Source: Chloroflexota bacterium
GTDB taxonomy: Bacteria > Chloroflexota > Limnocylindria > QHBO01
Assembly: GCA_005880165.1 (NCBI GenBank)
Contig: VBJP01000032.1
Coordinates: forward strand, 1-19,422
Length of the DNA: 19,422 nucleotides
Direction of reading: 5' to 3'
Shown in pieces: positions 6,546-13,714 of this stretch. Numbering within the stretch: the first letter of the stretch is position 1; each line of letters begins with the position of its first letter. Under the pieces are notes generated by a model. That model saw nothing but the letters and a program-made list of their open reading frames with translations, was not told the DNA's origin and made no database searches. The position numbers and the translations under genes were made by a program.

Positions 6546-7705
6546 CGGAGCCGATGGCGACCGCCTCAGCAGCCCCCCGCAACGGCGCGTCGCCGGCCGG
6601 TGAGCAGGCTGTCCTGCGGCGGACGCCGCTGTACGAGGTCCACCGTACGCTCGGCGCCCGGATGGTGGCCTTCGCCGGCTGGGAGATGCCAGTGCAGTAC
6701 GCGTCGATCATCGACGAGCACCGCACGGTGCGCACCGCGCTGGGTCTCTTCGATCTCTCCCACATGGGCGAGCTGCTCGTCTCCGGTCCCGATGCGCTGG
6801 CTTACCTGCACTACTGCGTCATCTCCGACCCGGGCAGCCTGGCTCCCGGACAGGCCCAGTATTCAATGCTGTGCGGGCGCGATGGCGGGGTGATCGACGA
6901 CCTGATCATCTACCGCATCCACGAGGGGTACCTGCTCGTCTGCAACGCGGCCAACCGCGAGGCGGACGTCGCGCACCTGCGCGGGCTCCTCGCCCCCGGC
7001 GGGTTCAACGCCACGCTCGAGGACCGCAGCGACGCGACGGGCCTGGTCGCGCCCCAGGGTCCGCGCGCCGTCGAGCTGCTCAAGACCCTGACCGACGCCG
7101 ACATCGACGGTCTCGGCTACTACCACGCGACTCCCGGCGTGGTGGCGGGCATCGAGTGCCTCATCGCTCGCACCGGCTACACCGGCGAGGACGGCTTCGA
7201 GCTCTTCTGCCTGGGATCCCAGACCGAGGCTCTATGGCAGGCGGTTCACGACGCCGGCCAGGCCTTTGGTCTCAAGCCCTGCGGGCTCGGCAGCCGCGAC
7301 ACGCTGCGCCTCGAGGCGGGAATGCCGCTCTACGGCAACGAGCTGGACTGCGATCACAACCCGTACGAGGCCAACATGGGCTGGGCGGTCAAGCTCGAGA
7401 AGGGGGAGTTCGTGGGCCGTGCGGCCCTCTCCCGCATCCGCGAGCGGGGTGCCCGACGACGGCTGGTCGGCCTGGTCATGCGCGACAACGCCGTCGCGCG
7501 GCACGGCTACCAGGTTCGGGTTCCGGGCAACGGATCGGGCGTGGTGACCAGCGGAACCGCCTCCCCCACGCTCAACGAGAAGATCGCGATGGCCTACCTG
7601 CCCACTCCGGCGGCAAGGGTGGGTAGCGAGGTCGAGGTGCTCGTCCGTGGACGCCCCTATCGCGCTGAGCAGGTAAAGTTGCCCTTCTACCGCAGGGCGC
7701 GCTGA
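6542..7705 (+). CDS. gcvT: Aminomethyltransferase, glycine cleavage system T protein
   Basis: The T protein takes the aminomethyl group from the lipoyl arm of GcvH and, with tetrahydrofolate, yields 5,10-methylene-THF and ammonia. The 387-residue length is slightly above the usual 360-370 because of a roughly 25-residue N-terminal extension. Signature segments are [44 protein letters not shown], the folate-site [11 protein letters not shown] (Asp119/Asp120), [35 protein letters not shown] and the C-terminal barrel ending [13 protein letters not shown]. The GTG start overlaps the Nudix stop by 4 nt (GTGA) and is preceded at 7 nt by AGGAGG (6529-6534), a strong ribosome site. It is followed by gcvH, gcvPA and gcvPB. 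Confidence 0.95.
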   Translation: MTEPMATASAAPRNGASPAGEQAVLRRTPLYEVHRTLGARMVAFAGWEMPVQYASIIDEHRTVRTALGLFDLSHMGELLVSGPDALAYLHYCVISDPGSLAPGQAQYSMLCGRDGGVIDDLIIYRIHEGYLLVCNAANREADVAHLRGLLAPGGFNATLEDRSDATGLVAPQGPRAVELLKTLTDADIDGLGYYHATPGVVAGIECLIARTGYTGEDGFELFCLGSQTEALWQAVHDAGQAFGLKPCGLGSRDTLRLEAGMPLYGNELDCDHNPYEANMGWAVKLEKGEFVGRAALSRIRERGARRRLVGLVMRDNAVARHGYQVRVPGNGSGVVTSGTASPTLNEKIAMAYLPTPAARVGSEVEVLVRGRPYRAEQVKLPFYRRAR

Positions 7706-7745
7706 GGGGAGGCGCATCGGCGGCAGATCCACTCGCCAGCAGCCC

Positions 7746-7774
7746 GTCCGGCGCCGGTCCGTTCGGTGCCGGAC
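7746..7774 (+). other. Hairpin between gcvT and gcvH
   Basis: GTCCGGCGCC (7746-7755) can pair with GGTGCCGGAC (7765-7774) as a 10-bp stem with one G-U pair and a 9-nt loop. It lies in the 100-bp gcvT-gcvH gap, the largest inside the gcv operon. No U-tract follows. It may mark an RNA-processing or partial termination point that lets GcvT and GcvH levels differ. Confidence 0.45.
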
Positions 7775-7805
7775 GTCGGACGTTCCGCATGGAGCCCACG
7801 ATCGC

Positions 7806-8183
7806 GTGACCTACCCGGATGACCTCCGCTATTCCAAGGACCATGAATGGGTGCGCGCCGACGGGTCGACGGCGACCATCGGCATCACCAGCTTCGCGGC
7901 CGACGAGCTGGGCGACATCGTGTTCGTCGAGCTCCCCGAGGTGGGCGCGGCGCTGAAGCAATTCGCGGCCTTCGGTGTGGTCGAGAGCGTGAAGGCGGTG
8001 AGTGACCTGTTTGCCCCGCTCTCCGGCACGGTCAGCGAGGTGAACGCACGCCTGCAGACCGAGCCGGAGCTCCTCAACAGCGACCCGTTCGGCGACGGGT
8101 GGATTGCCAAGGTCGACGTGGCCGATGGCGACGAGCTGAAGGCGCTGCTGGACGCGGACGGCTACGCCAAGCTGACCAGCTGA
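7806..8183 (+). CDS. gcvH: Glycine cleavage system H protein (lipoyl carrier)
   Basis: GcvH shuttles the aminomethyl intermediate between the P, T and L proteins on a lipoyl-lysine arm. The 125-residue length is normal for the family. The N-terminal YSKDHEWVR, the [21 protein letters not shown] stretch and the lipoylation site [17 protein letters not shown], with lipoyl-lysine K63, are intact. The GTG start is supported by homology; the nearest purine-rich site (GGAG, 7791-7794) is 11 nt away. No lipoate ligase or LipA/LipB gene is in this window, so lipoylation must be supplied elsewhere. A 15-nt gap separates it from gcvPA. Confidence 0.96.
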   Translation: MTYPDDLRYSKDHEWVRADGSTATIGITSFAADELGDIVFVELPEVGAALKQFAAFGVVESVKAVSDLFAPLSGTVSEVNARLQTEPELLNSDPFGDGWIAKVDVADGDELKALLDADGYAKLTS

Positions 8184-8198
8184 GGACCGTCCAAGCCC

Positions 8199-9542
8199 AT
8201 GGCCTACGCCCCGCACACCCTCGATGACCGCGACGCCATGCTTGCCGCCATCGGGGTCGGTTCGGTGGACGAGCTCTTCGCCGACATCCCCGACTCCGTG
8301 CGGGCTCGGGCCTTCGACATCCCGCCACCCCTCACCGAGCAGGAGGTGCGCCGCGAGCTGACGCGCCTGGCGGGACGGAATCGGATCCCGGAGGTCAGCT
8401 TCCTGGGTGCCGGCGCATACCGGCATCTCGTTCCGGCGGCGGTCATGGAGGTCATCGGCCGCAGCGAGTTCGCCACCGCCTACACGCCCTACCAGCCCGA
8501 GGTCAGCCAGGGCACGCTGCAGAGCATCTACGAGTTCCAGACGTTGGTCTGCGAGCTGACCGGCATGGAGGTGGCGAGCGCCAGCCACTACGACGGGGCG
8601 ACCGCCACCGCGGAGGCGGCGCTGATGGCCTGTCGCCTGACCCGCCGCGACACGGTGGCGATCTCGTCCGCGGTCAATCCACAGGTTCGCCGGGTCCTCG
8701 ACACCTACTGCTCCGGTCCAGGGATCCGGGTCATCGAGGTGGAAGCGGACATCGCCGAAGGGGGGAGCGGACTGACGCCGATCGATGCGGCCGAGTCGTC
8801 GCTCGACGAGCACGTCGCGTGCCTGGTCGTCCAGCACCCGAACTTCTTTGGCGGGATCGAGCCGATGGCGGAGCTAGCGGCGACCGCGCATCGGCATGGC
8901 GCGCAGTTCGTGGCCGTGGTCGAGCCGACCTCGCTCGCCATCCTCGAGGCACCGGGTGCCTACGGCGCCGACATCGTCGCCGCCGAGGGACAGCCGCTCG
9001 GCATCCCGCTCAGCTTTGGTGGGCCCTACGTGGGCCTCATGGCGGCACGCATGGACTCGGTGCGGCAGATGCCCGGTCGACTGGTGGGCGCCACGCGCGA
9101 CGCCGCCGGGCGGCGGGGCTACGTGCTCACTCTGCAGGCTCGCGAGCAGCACATTCGCCGCGAGAAGGCGGCCAGCAACATCTGCACCAACCAGGCGCTG
9201 TGCGCGCTCGCGGCGACCGCCTACCTTTCCGCCGTAGGACCCGAGGGCCTCCGGGAGGTGGCCGAGCTGTCGATGGTCCAGACCCGGCACGCCATCTCCA
9301 CGCTGGAGGCCGCGGGCGTGGGCGAGCGACGGTTCAGCGCGTCCTACTTCGCCGAGGCGGCGGTCCGCATCCCGGACGCCAAACGACGGCACGCAGCGCT
9401 CGCCGAGCAGGGCGTCCTTGCCGGCTTTCCGCTGGAAGATGCGTATCCCGCGCTGCGGGACTGCCTGCTGGTCGCCGCCACCGAGCTGACCACCGACGAC
9501 GACGTCGCGCGGCTGGTCGAAGCGCTCGAGGCGACCCCGTGA
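8199..9542 (+). CDS. gcvPA: Glycine dehydrogenase (decarboxylating) subunit 1
   Basis: This is the N-terminal half of the P protein in organisms with a split enzyme. With GcvPB it forms the PLP-dependent decarboxylase that passes the aminomethyl group to GcvH and releases CO2. The 447-residue product has FLGAGAYRHLVPAAV, TAYTPYQPEVSQGTLQSIYEFQT, the ASHYDGATATAEAALMA segment, QHPNFFGGIEP, AEGQPLGIPLSFGGPYVG and the late REKAASNICTNQALCALAA. These are all characteristic of subunit 1, which lacks the PLP-lysine. Its stop TGA overlaps the gcvPB GTG start (GTGA at 9539-9542), indicating translational coupling that would help 1:1 subunit production. Confidence 0.96.
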   Translation: MAYAPHTLDDRDAMLAAIGVGSVDELFADIPDSVRARAFDIPPPLTEQEVRRELTRLAGRNRIPEVSFLGAGAYRHLVPAAVMEVIGRSEFATAYTPYQPEVSQGTLQSIYEFQTLVCELTGMEVASASHYDGATATAEAALMACRLTRRDTVAISSAVNPQVRRVLDTYCSGPGIRVIEVEADIAEGGSGLTPIDAAESSLDEHVACLVVQHPNFFGGIEPMAELAATAHRHGAQFVAVVEPTSLAILEAPGAYGADIVAAEGQPLGIPLSFGGPYVGLMAARMDSVRQMPGRLVGATRDAAGRRGYVLTLQAREQHIRREKAASNICTNQALCALAATAYLSAVGPEGLREVAELSMVQTRHAISTLEAAGVGERRFSASYFAEAAVRIPDAKRRHAALAEQGVLAGFPLEDAYPALRDCLLVAATELTTDDDVARLVEALEATP

Positions 9543-11179
9543 GCGTCACAGAGCGTCCCGCCGCGCCAGCCGGAGCCCCATCCGACGGGGATGCCTCCGG
9601 GCGTGGCGCGGCTTTCAGCTCGGCGGTCGGCGGTGAGGAGCTCCGGGTCGTGCAGCCGCTCATCTTCGCCTCGTCGCGACCCGGCCGGCGCGACGTCCGA
9701 TTCCCGAAGCCGTCGGATGCGGCACAGGCGGCTGCCGCCTCGCAGCTCGAATTGCCGGCGGAGGCCCTACGGACAGCGGCGGCGCGGCTGCCGGAGGTGA
9801 GCGAGCTCGACCTCCTTCGCCACTTCAATCGGCTCAGCCACCTGAACCACGCCATCGACCTGGGGTTCTACCCGCTGGGCTCGTGCACGATGAAATACAA
9901 CCCAAAAGTCAACGAGTGGGCGGCCCGCCTGCCCGGACTGAGCGAGTCCCATCCCCTGGATCCGCCCGAGCTGAGCCAGGGTAGCCTCGAGATCCAATGG
10001 CTCCTTGCCGAGCTGTTGCGCGAAATCAGCGGGATGGCCGCCGTCAGCCTTCAGCCCGCCGCCGGCGCGCAGGGGGAGCTGACCGGACTGCTCATGGCCC
10101 GCGCCTACCATCGGTCCAGGGGGGAGGGCGAGCAACGCACCACGGTGTTGGTACCCGACAGCTCGCATGGGACGAACCCGGCGACCGCCACAATGGTCGG
10201 CTACCGGACGATCACCATTCCCTCGAACGAGCGTGGCGGGATCGACCTCGCCGCGCTGCGGGAGGCGCTTGGTTCGGACACCGCCGCGCTGATGATCACC
10301 AACCCCTCGACCTTGGGCATGTTCGAGGACCAGATCGATCAGGTGGTGGCGGCCGTGCATGAGGTCGGCGCGATCGCATACATGGATGGCGCCAATCTGA
10401 ATGCCATCCTGGGTCGCTTCCGGGCCGGGGACGCTGGTTTCGACGTCATGCACTTCAACCTGCACAAGACGTTTTCAACGCCGCACGGCGGCGGAGGACC
10501 GGGAGCCGGGCCCGTAGGCGTCAGCGAGCGCCTGGCCCCCTTCCTGCCCGAGCCGGTGCCGGTGCTCGTGGAAGGCAGCCCAGATGAGGTCAAGCGCAAC
10601 GCCTGGGCAGGTCGCACCACGCCGGGCGCGCGCTTTGCACTGGAGGCGGAGGGGACGCGTGAGCAGAGCATCGGCAAGGTCCGGGCCTTCGCCGGCAACT
10701 TCGGCATGCACCTGCGTGCCTATACCTATATCCGTAGCAACGGCGACGCGGGCCTTCGTGAGGTCAGCGACGACGCGGTGCTCGCCGCCAACTACCTGCG
10801 CGTGCGCCTGACCGATGCCTACGACCTGCCGTACGACCGCATTTGCAAGCACGAGGTGGTCTTCAGCGGTCGGCGTCAGAAGCGCGAGCATGGGGTCACC
10901 ACGCTGGACATCGCGAAAGCGATCCTCGACTACCAGATCCACCCGCCCACGATCTACTTTCCCCTGATCGTCGAGGAGGCACTGATGATTGAGCCGACCG
11001 AGACGGAGAGCCTCGAGACGCTCGATCGTTTCGTGGCGGTCATGCATGAGATCGCCGAGCGTGCCGCCCGCGATCCTGCCGCGCTCAGGGCCGCCCCGAC
11101 GACGACACCAGTCGGCCGGCTCGACGAGGCGTCGGCGGCCCGCCGGCCCGATCTGAGGCACGACTTCGGCACCGCATAG
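9539..11179 (+). CDS. gcvPB: Glycine dehydrogenase (decarboxylating) subunit 2
   Basis: This is the catalytic half of the split P protein, carrying the PLP Schiff-base lysine K310 in HFNLHKTFSTPHGGGGPGAG. Other hallmarks are YPLGSCTMKYNPK, LQPAAGAQGELTGLL, PDSSHGTNPATATM, SIGKVRAFAGNFG and IHPPTIYFPLIVEEALMIEPTETE. The 546-residue length exceeds the usual 475-500. The excess comes from an Ala/Ser/Gly-rich N-terminal extension of about 45 residues and an apparent insertion of about 20 residues (near 346-372) between the LAPFLP and SIGKVR segments. The reading frame is open far upstream of 9539, but that part is shadow of gcvPA; the GTG overlapping the gcvPA stop is preferred. Confidence 0.95.
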   Translation: MSVTERPAAPAGAPSDGDASGRGAAFSSAVGGEELRVVQPLIFASSRPGRRDVRFPKPSDAAQAAAASQLELPAEALRTAAARLPEVSELDLLRHFNRLSHLNHAIDLGFYPLGSCTMKYNPKVNEWAARLPGLSESHPLDPPELSQGSLEIQWLLAELLREISGMAAVSLQPAAGAQGELTGLLMARAYHRSRGEGEQRTTVLVPDSSHGTNPATATMVGYRTITIPSNERGGIDLAALREALGSDTAALMITNPSTLGMFEDQIDQVVAAVHEVGAIAYMDGANLNAILGRFRAGDAGFDVMHFNLHKTFSTPHGGGGPGAGPVGVSERLAPFLPEPVPVLVEGSPDEVKRNAWAGRTTPGARFALEAEGTREQSIGKVRAFAGNFGMHLRAYTYIRSNGDAGLREVSDDAVLAANYLRVRLTDAYDLPYDRICKHEVVFSGRRQKREHGVTTLDIAKAILDYQIHPPTIYFPLIVEEALMIEPTETESLETLDRFVAVMHEIAERAARDPAALRAAPTTTPVGRLDEASAARRPDLRHDFGTA

Positions 11180-11193
11180 GCCGGCCCACCGGC
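11180..11193 (+). terminator. Weak hairpin after gcvPB
   Basis: GCCGG (11180-11184) and CCGGC (11189-11193) make a 5-bp stem with a 4-nt loop immediately after the gcvPB stop. It is short and has no U-tract, so it is only a weak candidate for the end of the gcv transcript. The next promoter-like sequence follows about 20 bp later. Confidence 0.2.
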
Positions 11194-11211
11194 TCATCAG
11201 GATGTGCGTGC

Positions 11212-11242
11212 TTGACCTCAGATGGCGGCATGGGGGTAGGAT
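11212..11242 (+). promoter_or_regulatory. Candidate promoter of the ECF sigma gene
   Basis: TTGACC (11212-11217) resembles a -35 hexamer and TAGGAT (11237-11242) a -10 hexamer, with a 19-nt spacer that is slightly long. The match is to a housekeeping-type promoter; no ECF-style AAC -35 motif is evident. Transcription would start near 11249, about 30 nt before the GTG. Confidence 0.4.
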
Positions 11243-11278
11243 TCGGCGCTAAGCGGCGCATCGAACTCGGGGTGCCCA

Positions 11279-11866
11279 GTGGTGACGAAGCAGCCGGACG
11301 GGCTCGTCGCGCGCATGAGGTCGGGGGACCTCGACGCGTTCGAGGAGTTCTTCAGCACCTACAAGCGGCCTGTCTATACCACCGCGCTGGCCATCACCCG
11401 TGACCCGTTCCTGGCCGAGGAGATCCTGCAGGATTGCTTCGTCAAGGCCTACCACGCCAGGCATCGGCTCCGAACCGATCGTTCTCCGCTGCCGTGGCTC
11501 CATCGGGTCGCCACCAACCTGTGCTACAGCCGCATCGCCCGCCGCAGGGTGACGATCGAGCCCATCACCTCGCTGATCAGCAACCTGGTTGCGGACCTGA
11601 CCTCGCGCCCGGACCAGGTGGTCGAATCCCGCGAGATCATCGAGGTGCTCCAGCGCGCCATCGACGCGCTGCCCCCGAAGCAGCAGAGCGCCATCATCCT
11701 CTACTACCTGCATGGCTACTCGCTCGCCGAAGCGGCCGAGATCGCGGCTTGCAACGTCGGCACCATGAAGTCGCGGGTGCATTACGCACTCAAGGCGCTG
11801 CGATCGCGGCTCCCCGAGGAGCAGCGCGCGCCAGCCGGTGCAAGGGTGTCGATCAGTGAGCTGTAG
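11279..11866 (+). CDS. RNA polymerase ECF-type sigma factor
   Basis: The 195-residue sigma-70 family factor has only regions 2 and 4. Region 2 spans about 21-90, with FEEFFSTYKRPVYTTALAITRDPFLAEEILQDCFVKAY and the region 2.4 stretch SPLPWLHRVATNLCYSRIARR. Region 4 spans about 125-182, with IDALPPKQQSAIILYYLHGYSLAEAAEIAACNVGTMKSRVHYALKALR, a helix-turn-helix for -35 recognition. It would redirect RNA polymerase to a stress or envelope regulon. The adjacent zinc-binding anti-sigma gene implies control by sequestration. Two tandem GTG codons (11279, 11282) can start it. Its regulon is unknown, and the peptide transporter downstream is a candidate target only by position. Confidence 0.93.
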   Translation: MVTKQPDGLVARMRSGDLDAFEEFFSTYKRPVYTTALAITRDPFLAEEILQDCFVKAYHARHRLRTDRSPLPWLHRVATNLCYSRIARRRVTIEPITSLISNLVADLTSRPDQVVESREIIEVLQRAIDALPPKQQSAIILYYLHGYSLAEAAEIAACNVGTMKSRVHYALKALRSRLPEEQRAPAGARVSISEL

Positions 11867-12437
11867 CCGGGCACGTCGCGAGCTGCTCGAGCAGTTTGCC
11901 CTCGGCGAAGAGCTCGGGTCTCGCTCTGGGCCGCACCTGGCCCACCTGCAGGCCTGCGCGGACTGTCGCCGGGAGGTGGGCATGGACCGGGAGCTGGTCG
12001 AGAACCTGCGTCGTGCGCTTCGACAGCGGGTGGAGGGCAGCGCTCCGTCTGAAGCGAGCTGGGAGCTGGTTCGCCGTCGGACGATTGACCGCCCGGAGCG
12101 GCCCTGGACGGCTCGCGTGGTGCGGTGGGGAGGGATGGTGTCCGCCGCCGCCGTCGCCGGCACCATGATGTTCGCCGTTGCCACCGCTCCCGAGAACCGG
12201 TTGTTCCCGGAGACCCAATCGCCGTTCGTCGCCTCTGCGGCCAGGCGGGCCGTCCCGCCCGTCGATGAGGACCGTGGCTTGTCTCCGGCGGACTCGAGCA
12301 CGTACAGTGCGCCGCAGACGGAGCCCCCGCTGCCGGGCTGGCCCAAGAAGACGCAGATATCCGATGCACCTGCAGCAGGCGTCGGAGAAACGCTGCTGAG
12401 CACCGGACGCATGCGGGCGGCCCGCGCAGGGAGTTGA
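11856..12437 (+). CDS. Zinc-binding transmembrane anti-sigma factor (ZAS type)
   Basis: The 193-residue protein follows the sigma gene with an 11-nt overlap. Its N-terminal cytosolic part has the zinc anti-sigma ligand set C3, H30, C34 and C37 (Hx3Cx2C in HLQACADC). A hydrophobic segment at about 92-111 (GGMVSAAAVAGTMMFAVATA) would span the membrane. The last 80 or so residues would be extracytoplasmic, Pro/Ala-rich and without a recognised domain. It should bind and silence the sigma factor until a signal acts on the zinc site or the outer segment. GTG 11856 was chosen over GTG 11838 because it places C3 as the expected first zinc ligand. Which signal is sensed is unknown. Confidence 0.85.
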   Translation: MSCSRARRELLEQFALGEELGSRSGPHLAHLQACADCRREVGMDRELVENLRRALRQRVEGSAPSEASWELVRRRTIDRPERPWTARVVRWGGMVSAAAVAGTMMFAVATAPENRLFPETQSPFVASAARRAVPPVDEDRGLSPADSSTYSAPQTEPPLPGWPKKTQISDAPAAGVGETLLSTGRMRAARAGS

Positions 12438-12473
12438 ACCTGACAGGCCTAGCGCTGGTATTAAGGATGTGGC

Positions 12474-12541
12474 ATGGTTCGCGCGATTAGGTTAAGGCCG
12501 GGCTTAATCTTGCTGCGCGAGTCCGGATTCGCTCGAACCAT
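12474..12541. repeat. Nested inverted repeats upstream of transporter operon
   Basis: Within the 157-bp gap 12438-12594, ATGGTTCG (12474-12481) is the exact inverse of CGAACCAT (12534-12541). Inside are GATTA (12485-12489) with TAATC (12505-12509), and TTAAGGCC|GGGCTTAA (12492-12507), a 16-bp palindrome with one mismatched pair. Several foldings compete. The region is less GC-rich than its surroundings and could be an operator, or a structured mRNA leader. I see no match to a named riboswitch. Confidence 0.45.
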
Positions 12542-12575
12542 CGGTGGGCAGGGTTTCGTTTCCATAACCGCACCG

Positions 12576-12591
12576 GAGGAATAATCTCCTC
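12576..12591 (+). promoter_or_regulatory. Shine-Dalgarno-sequestering hairpin before permease gene
   Basis: GAGGA (12576-12580), part of the only Shine-Dalgarno-like sequence GGAGGA, is perfectly complementary to TCCTC (12587-12591) across a 6-nt AT-rich loop. It ends 3 nt before the ATG at 12595. In linear form the ribosome site is 14 nt from the ATG, too far for good initiation. Folding would either hide it or shorten the distance. Confidence 0.35.
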
Positions 12592-12594
12592 GCC

Positions 12595-13581
12595 ATGGTT
12601 GCCGTCCCAAGTTCGGAAGTCGCCGGCTTCCAGGGAGAGGCCCAGGCCCAGACCAGCGGCCGCAGCCTGCGCCAGATCGTCTGGGCGCGCCTCAGTCGCG
12701 ACCGTCTCGCCATGGTCTGCATGGTCGTCCTGGTGCTCTACTATCTCATCGCCATCGTCGGGCCGGTCGTGGCCGGCGTGTTCGGCATCAGCCCGTACAC
12801 CCTCCACTCGGAGTTGATCAGCGATCTCGGTGGCAAACCGTTCGGTGCATTGGGAGGCATCAGCTGGGCCCATCCACTCGGCGTGGAATGGGGGACCGGG
12901 CGCGACATCTCCGCTCAGTTGATGTTTGGGCTGAGGATCTCGCTCGTCATCGCGACGAGCGCCACACTGATGACGGTCGCCCTCGGCACCGTCATCGGCA
13001 TCGTCGCCGGCTACAGCGGTGGCTGGACTGACAACCTCATCGGGCGCCTGATGGACCTGGTCCTTGCGTTCCCGTTCTTGCTCATCGTCCTGGCCCTGTC
13101 GGGGGTCCTCACCGATCGCCTGACCAGCCTTGGGATCCCTGAGGGAAACGTGTCGCACATCGTTTACCTGATCCTGGTGATGAGCGTCTTCGGCTGGCCT
13201 TACCTGGCCCGCATCGTGCGCGGACAGGTGCTGAGCCTCCGGGAACGCGAATTCGTGGAAGCGGCGGTCGCCATGGGGGCGAACAAGCGGCGGATCCTGT
13301 TCACGGAGATCCTGCCGAACCTTTGGGCACCGATCCTCGTCTATGCGACCCTCACGCTTCCCGCGTACATCGGCCTCGAAGCCGTGCTCTCGTTCCTCGG
13401 TGTGGGCGTGCTTCCGCCAGATGTCACCTTCGGATCGATGCTCGCCAGCTCGGTGAGCTACTTCCAGGTCGTTCCGACCTACCTGTTCATTCCCGGGACA
13501 GTGCTCGTCATCCTGGTCGTCTCGTTCAACCTGCTCGGCGACGCGCTCCGGGACGCGTTGGATCCGAAGGCCGTTCACTGA
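12595..13581 (+). CDS. Oligopeptide/dipeptide-type ABC transporter permease (DppC/OppC-like)
   Basis: The 328-residue inner-membrane permease belongs to the C family of peptide/nickel importers. It has an N-terminal hydrophobic segment (about 40-65), an extracytoplasmic stretch ending GGISWAHPLGVEWGTGRDISAQLMFGLRISL (the OppC-N to permease junction), then about five transmembrane helices. The EAA loop, which docks on the ATPases, is seen as EAAVAMGANKRRILFTEILPNLWAP. It pairs with the B-type permease encoded at 15571. It stands before the binding-protein gene, whereas B usually precedes C directly, so the two permease genes are split by 2 kb. The ATG lacks a well-placed Shine-Dalgarno. Confidence 0.92.
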   Translation: MVAVPSSEVAGFQGEAQAQTSGRSLRQIVWARLSRDRLAMVCMVVLVLYYLIAIVGPVVAGVFGISPYTLHSELISDLGGKPFGALGGISWAHPLGVEWGTGRDISAQLMFGLRISLVIATSATLMTVALGTVIGIVAGYSGGWTDNLIGRLMDLVLAFPFLLIVLALSGVLTDRLTSLGIPEGNVSHIVYLILVMSVFGWPYLARIVRGQVLSLREREFVEAAVAMGANKRRILFTEILPNLWAPILVYATLTLPAYIGLEAVLSFLGVGVLPPDVTFGSMLASSVSYFQVVPTYLFIPGTVLVILVVSFNLLGDALRDALDPKAVH

Positions 13582-13592
13582 GCCGGCTCTGT

Positions 13593-13627
13593 ACGACGCA
13601 TCTGTGGGATGGTCCCGCCGACGTCGT
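13593..13627 (+). terminator. Imperfect hairpin after permease C gene
   Basis: ACGACG (13593-13598) pairs with CGTCGT (13622-13627), enclosing a smaller GGGA-TGG-TCCC stem-loop. No U-tract follows. It lies between the permease stop and the -10 motif of the next gene, where a partial terminator would separate the two transcripts. Confidence 0.3.
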
Positions 13628-13654
13628 CACAAACGGATTTCGTAGGTAAATCTG

Positions 13655-13660
13655 TATAGT
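13655..13660 (+). promoter_or_regulatory. Candidate -10 element of the binding-protein gene (TATAGT)
   Basis: TATAGT matches the -10 consensus at five of six positions in a locally AT-rich patch (13631-13675), rare in this window. It would start a leader of about 48 nt. The leader contains a 6-bp hairpin, CCGGGA-CCT-TCCCGG (13677-13691), and a strong GGAGG (13703-13707) placed 7 nt before the ATG. No clear -35 hexamer is seen. Confidence 0.5.
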
Positions 13661-13714
13661 CTCTCATCACTTTGCGCCGGGACCTTCCCGGGCCCACTCG
13701 TTGGAGGATGGAAT

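Noticed and set aside
7572..8837. 421-codon open frame on the - strand
   Set aside because: Antisense shadow of gcvT end, gcvH and gcvPA start; no recognisable motifs.
8819..9538. 240-codon upstream extension of gcvPB
   Set aside because: This part reads gcvPA in the wrong frame. The GTG overlapping the gcvPA stop gives the expected protein start, so no fusion is proposed.
11212..11403. 63-codon frame starting with TTG over the sigma gene promoter
   Set aside because: It overlaps the sigma factor out of frame; the TTG is part of the proposed -35 hexamer and there is no ribosome site.
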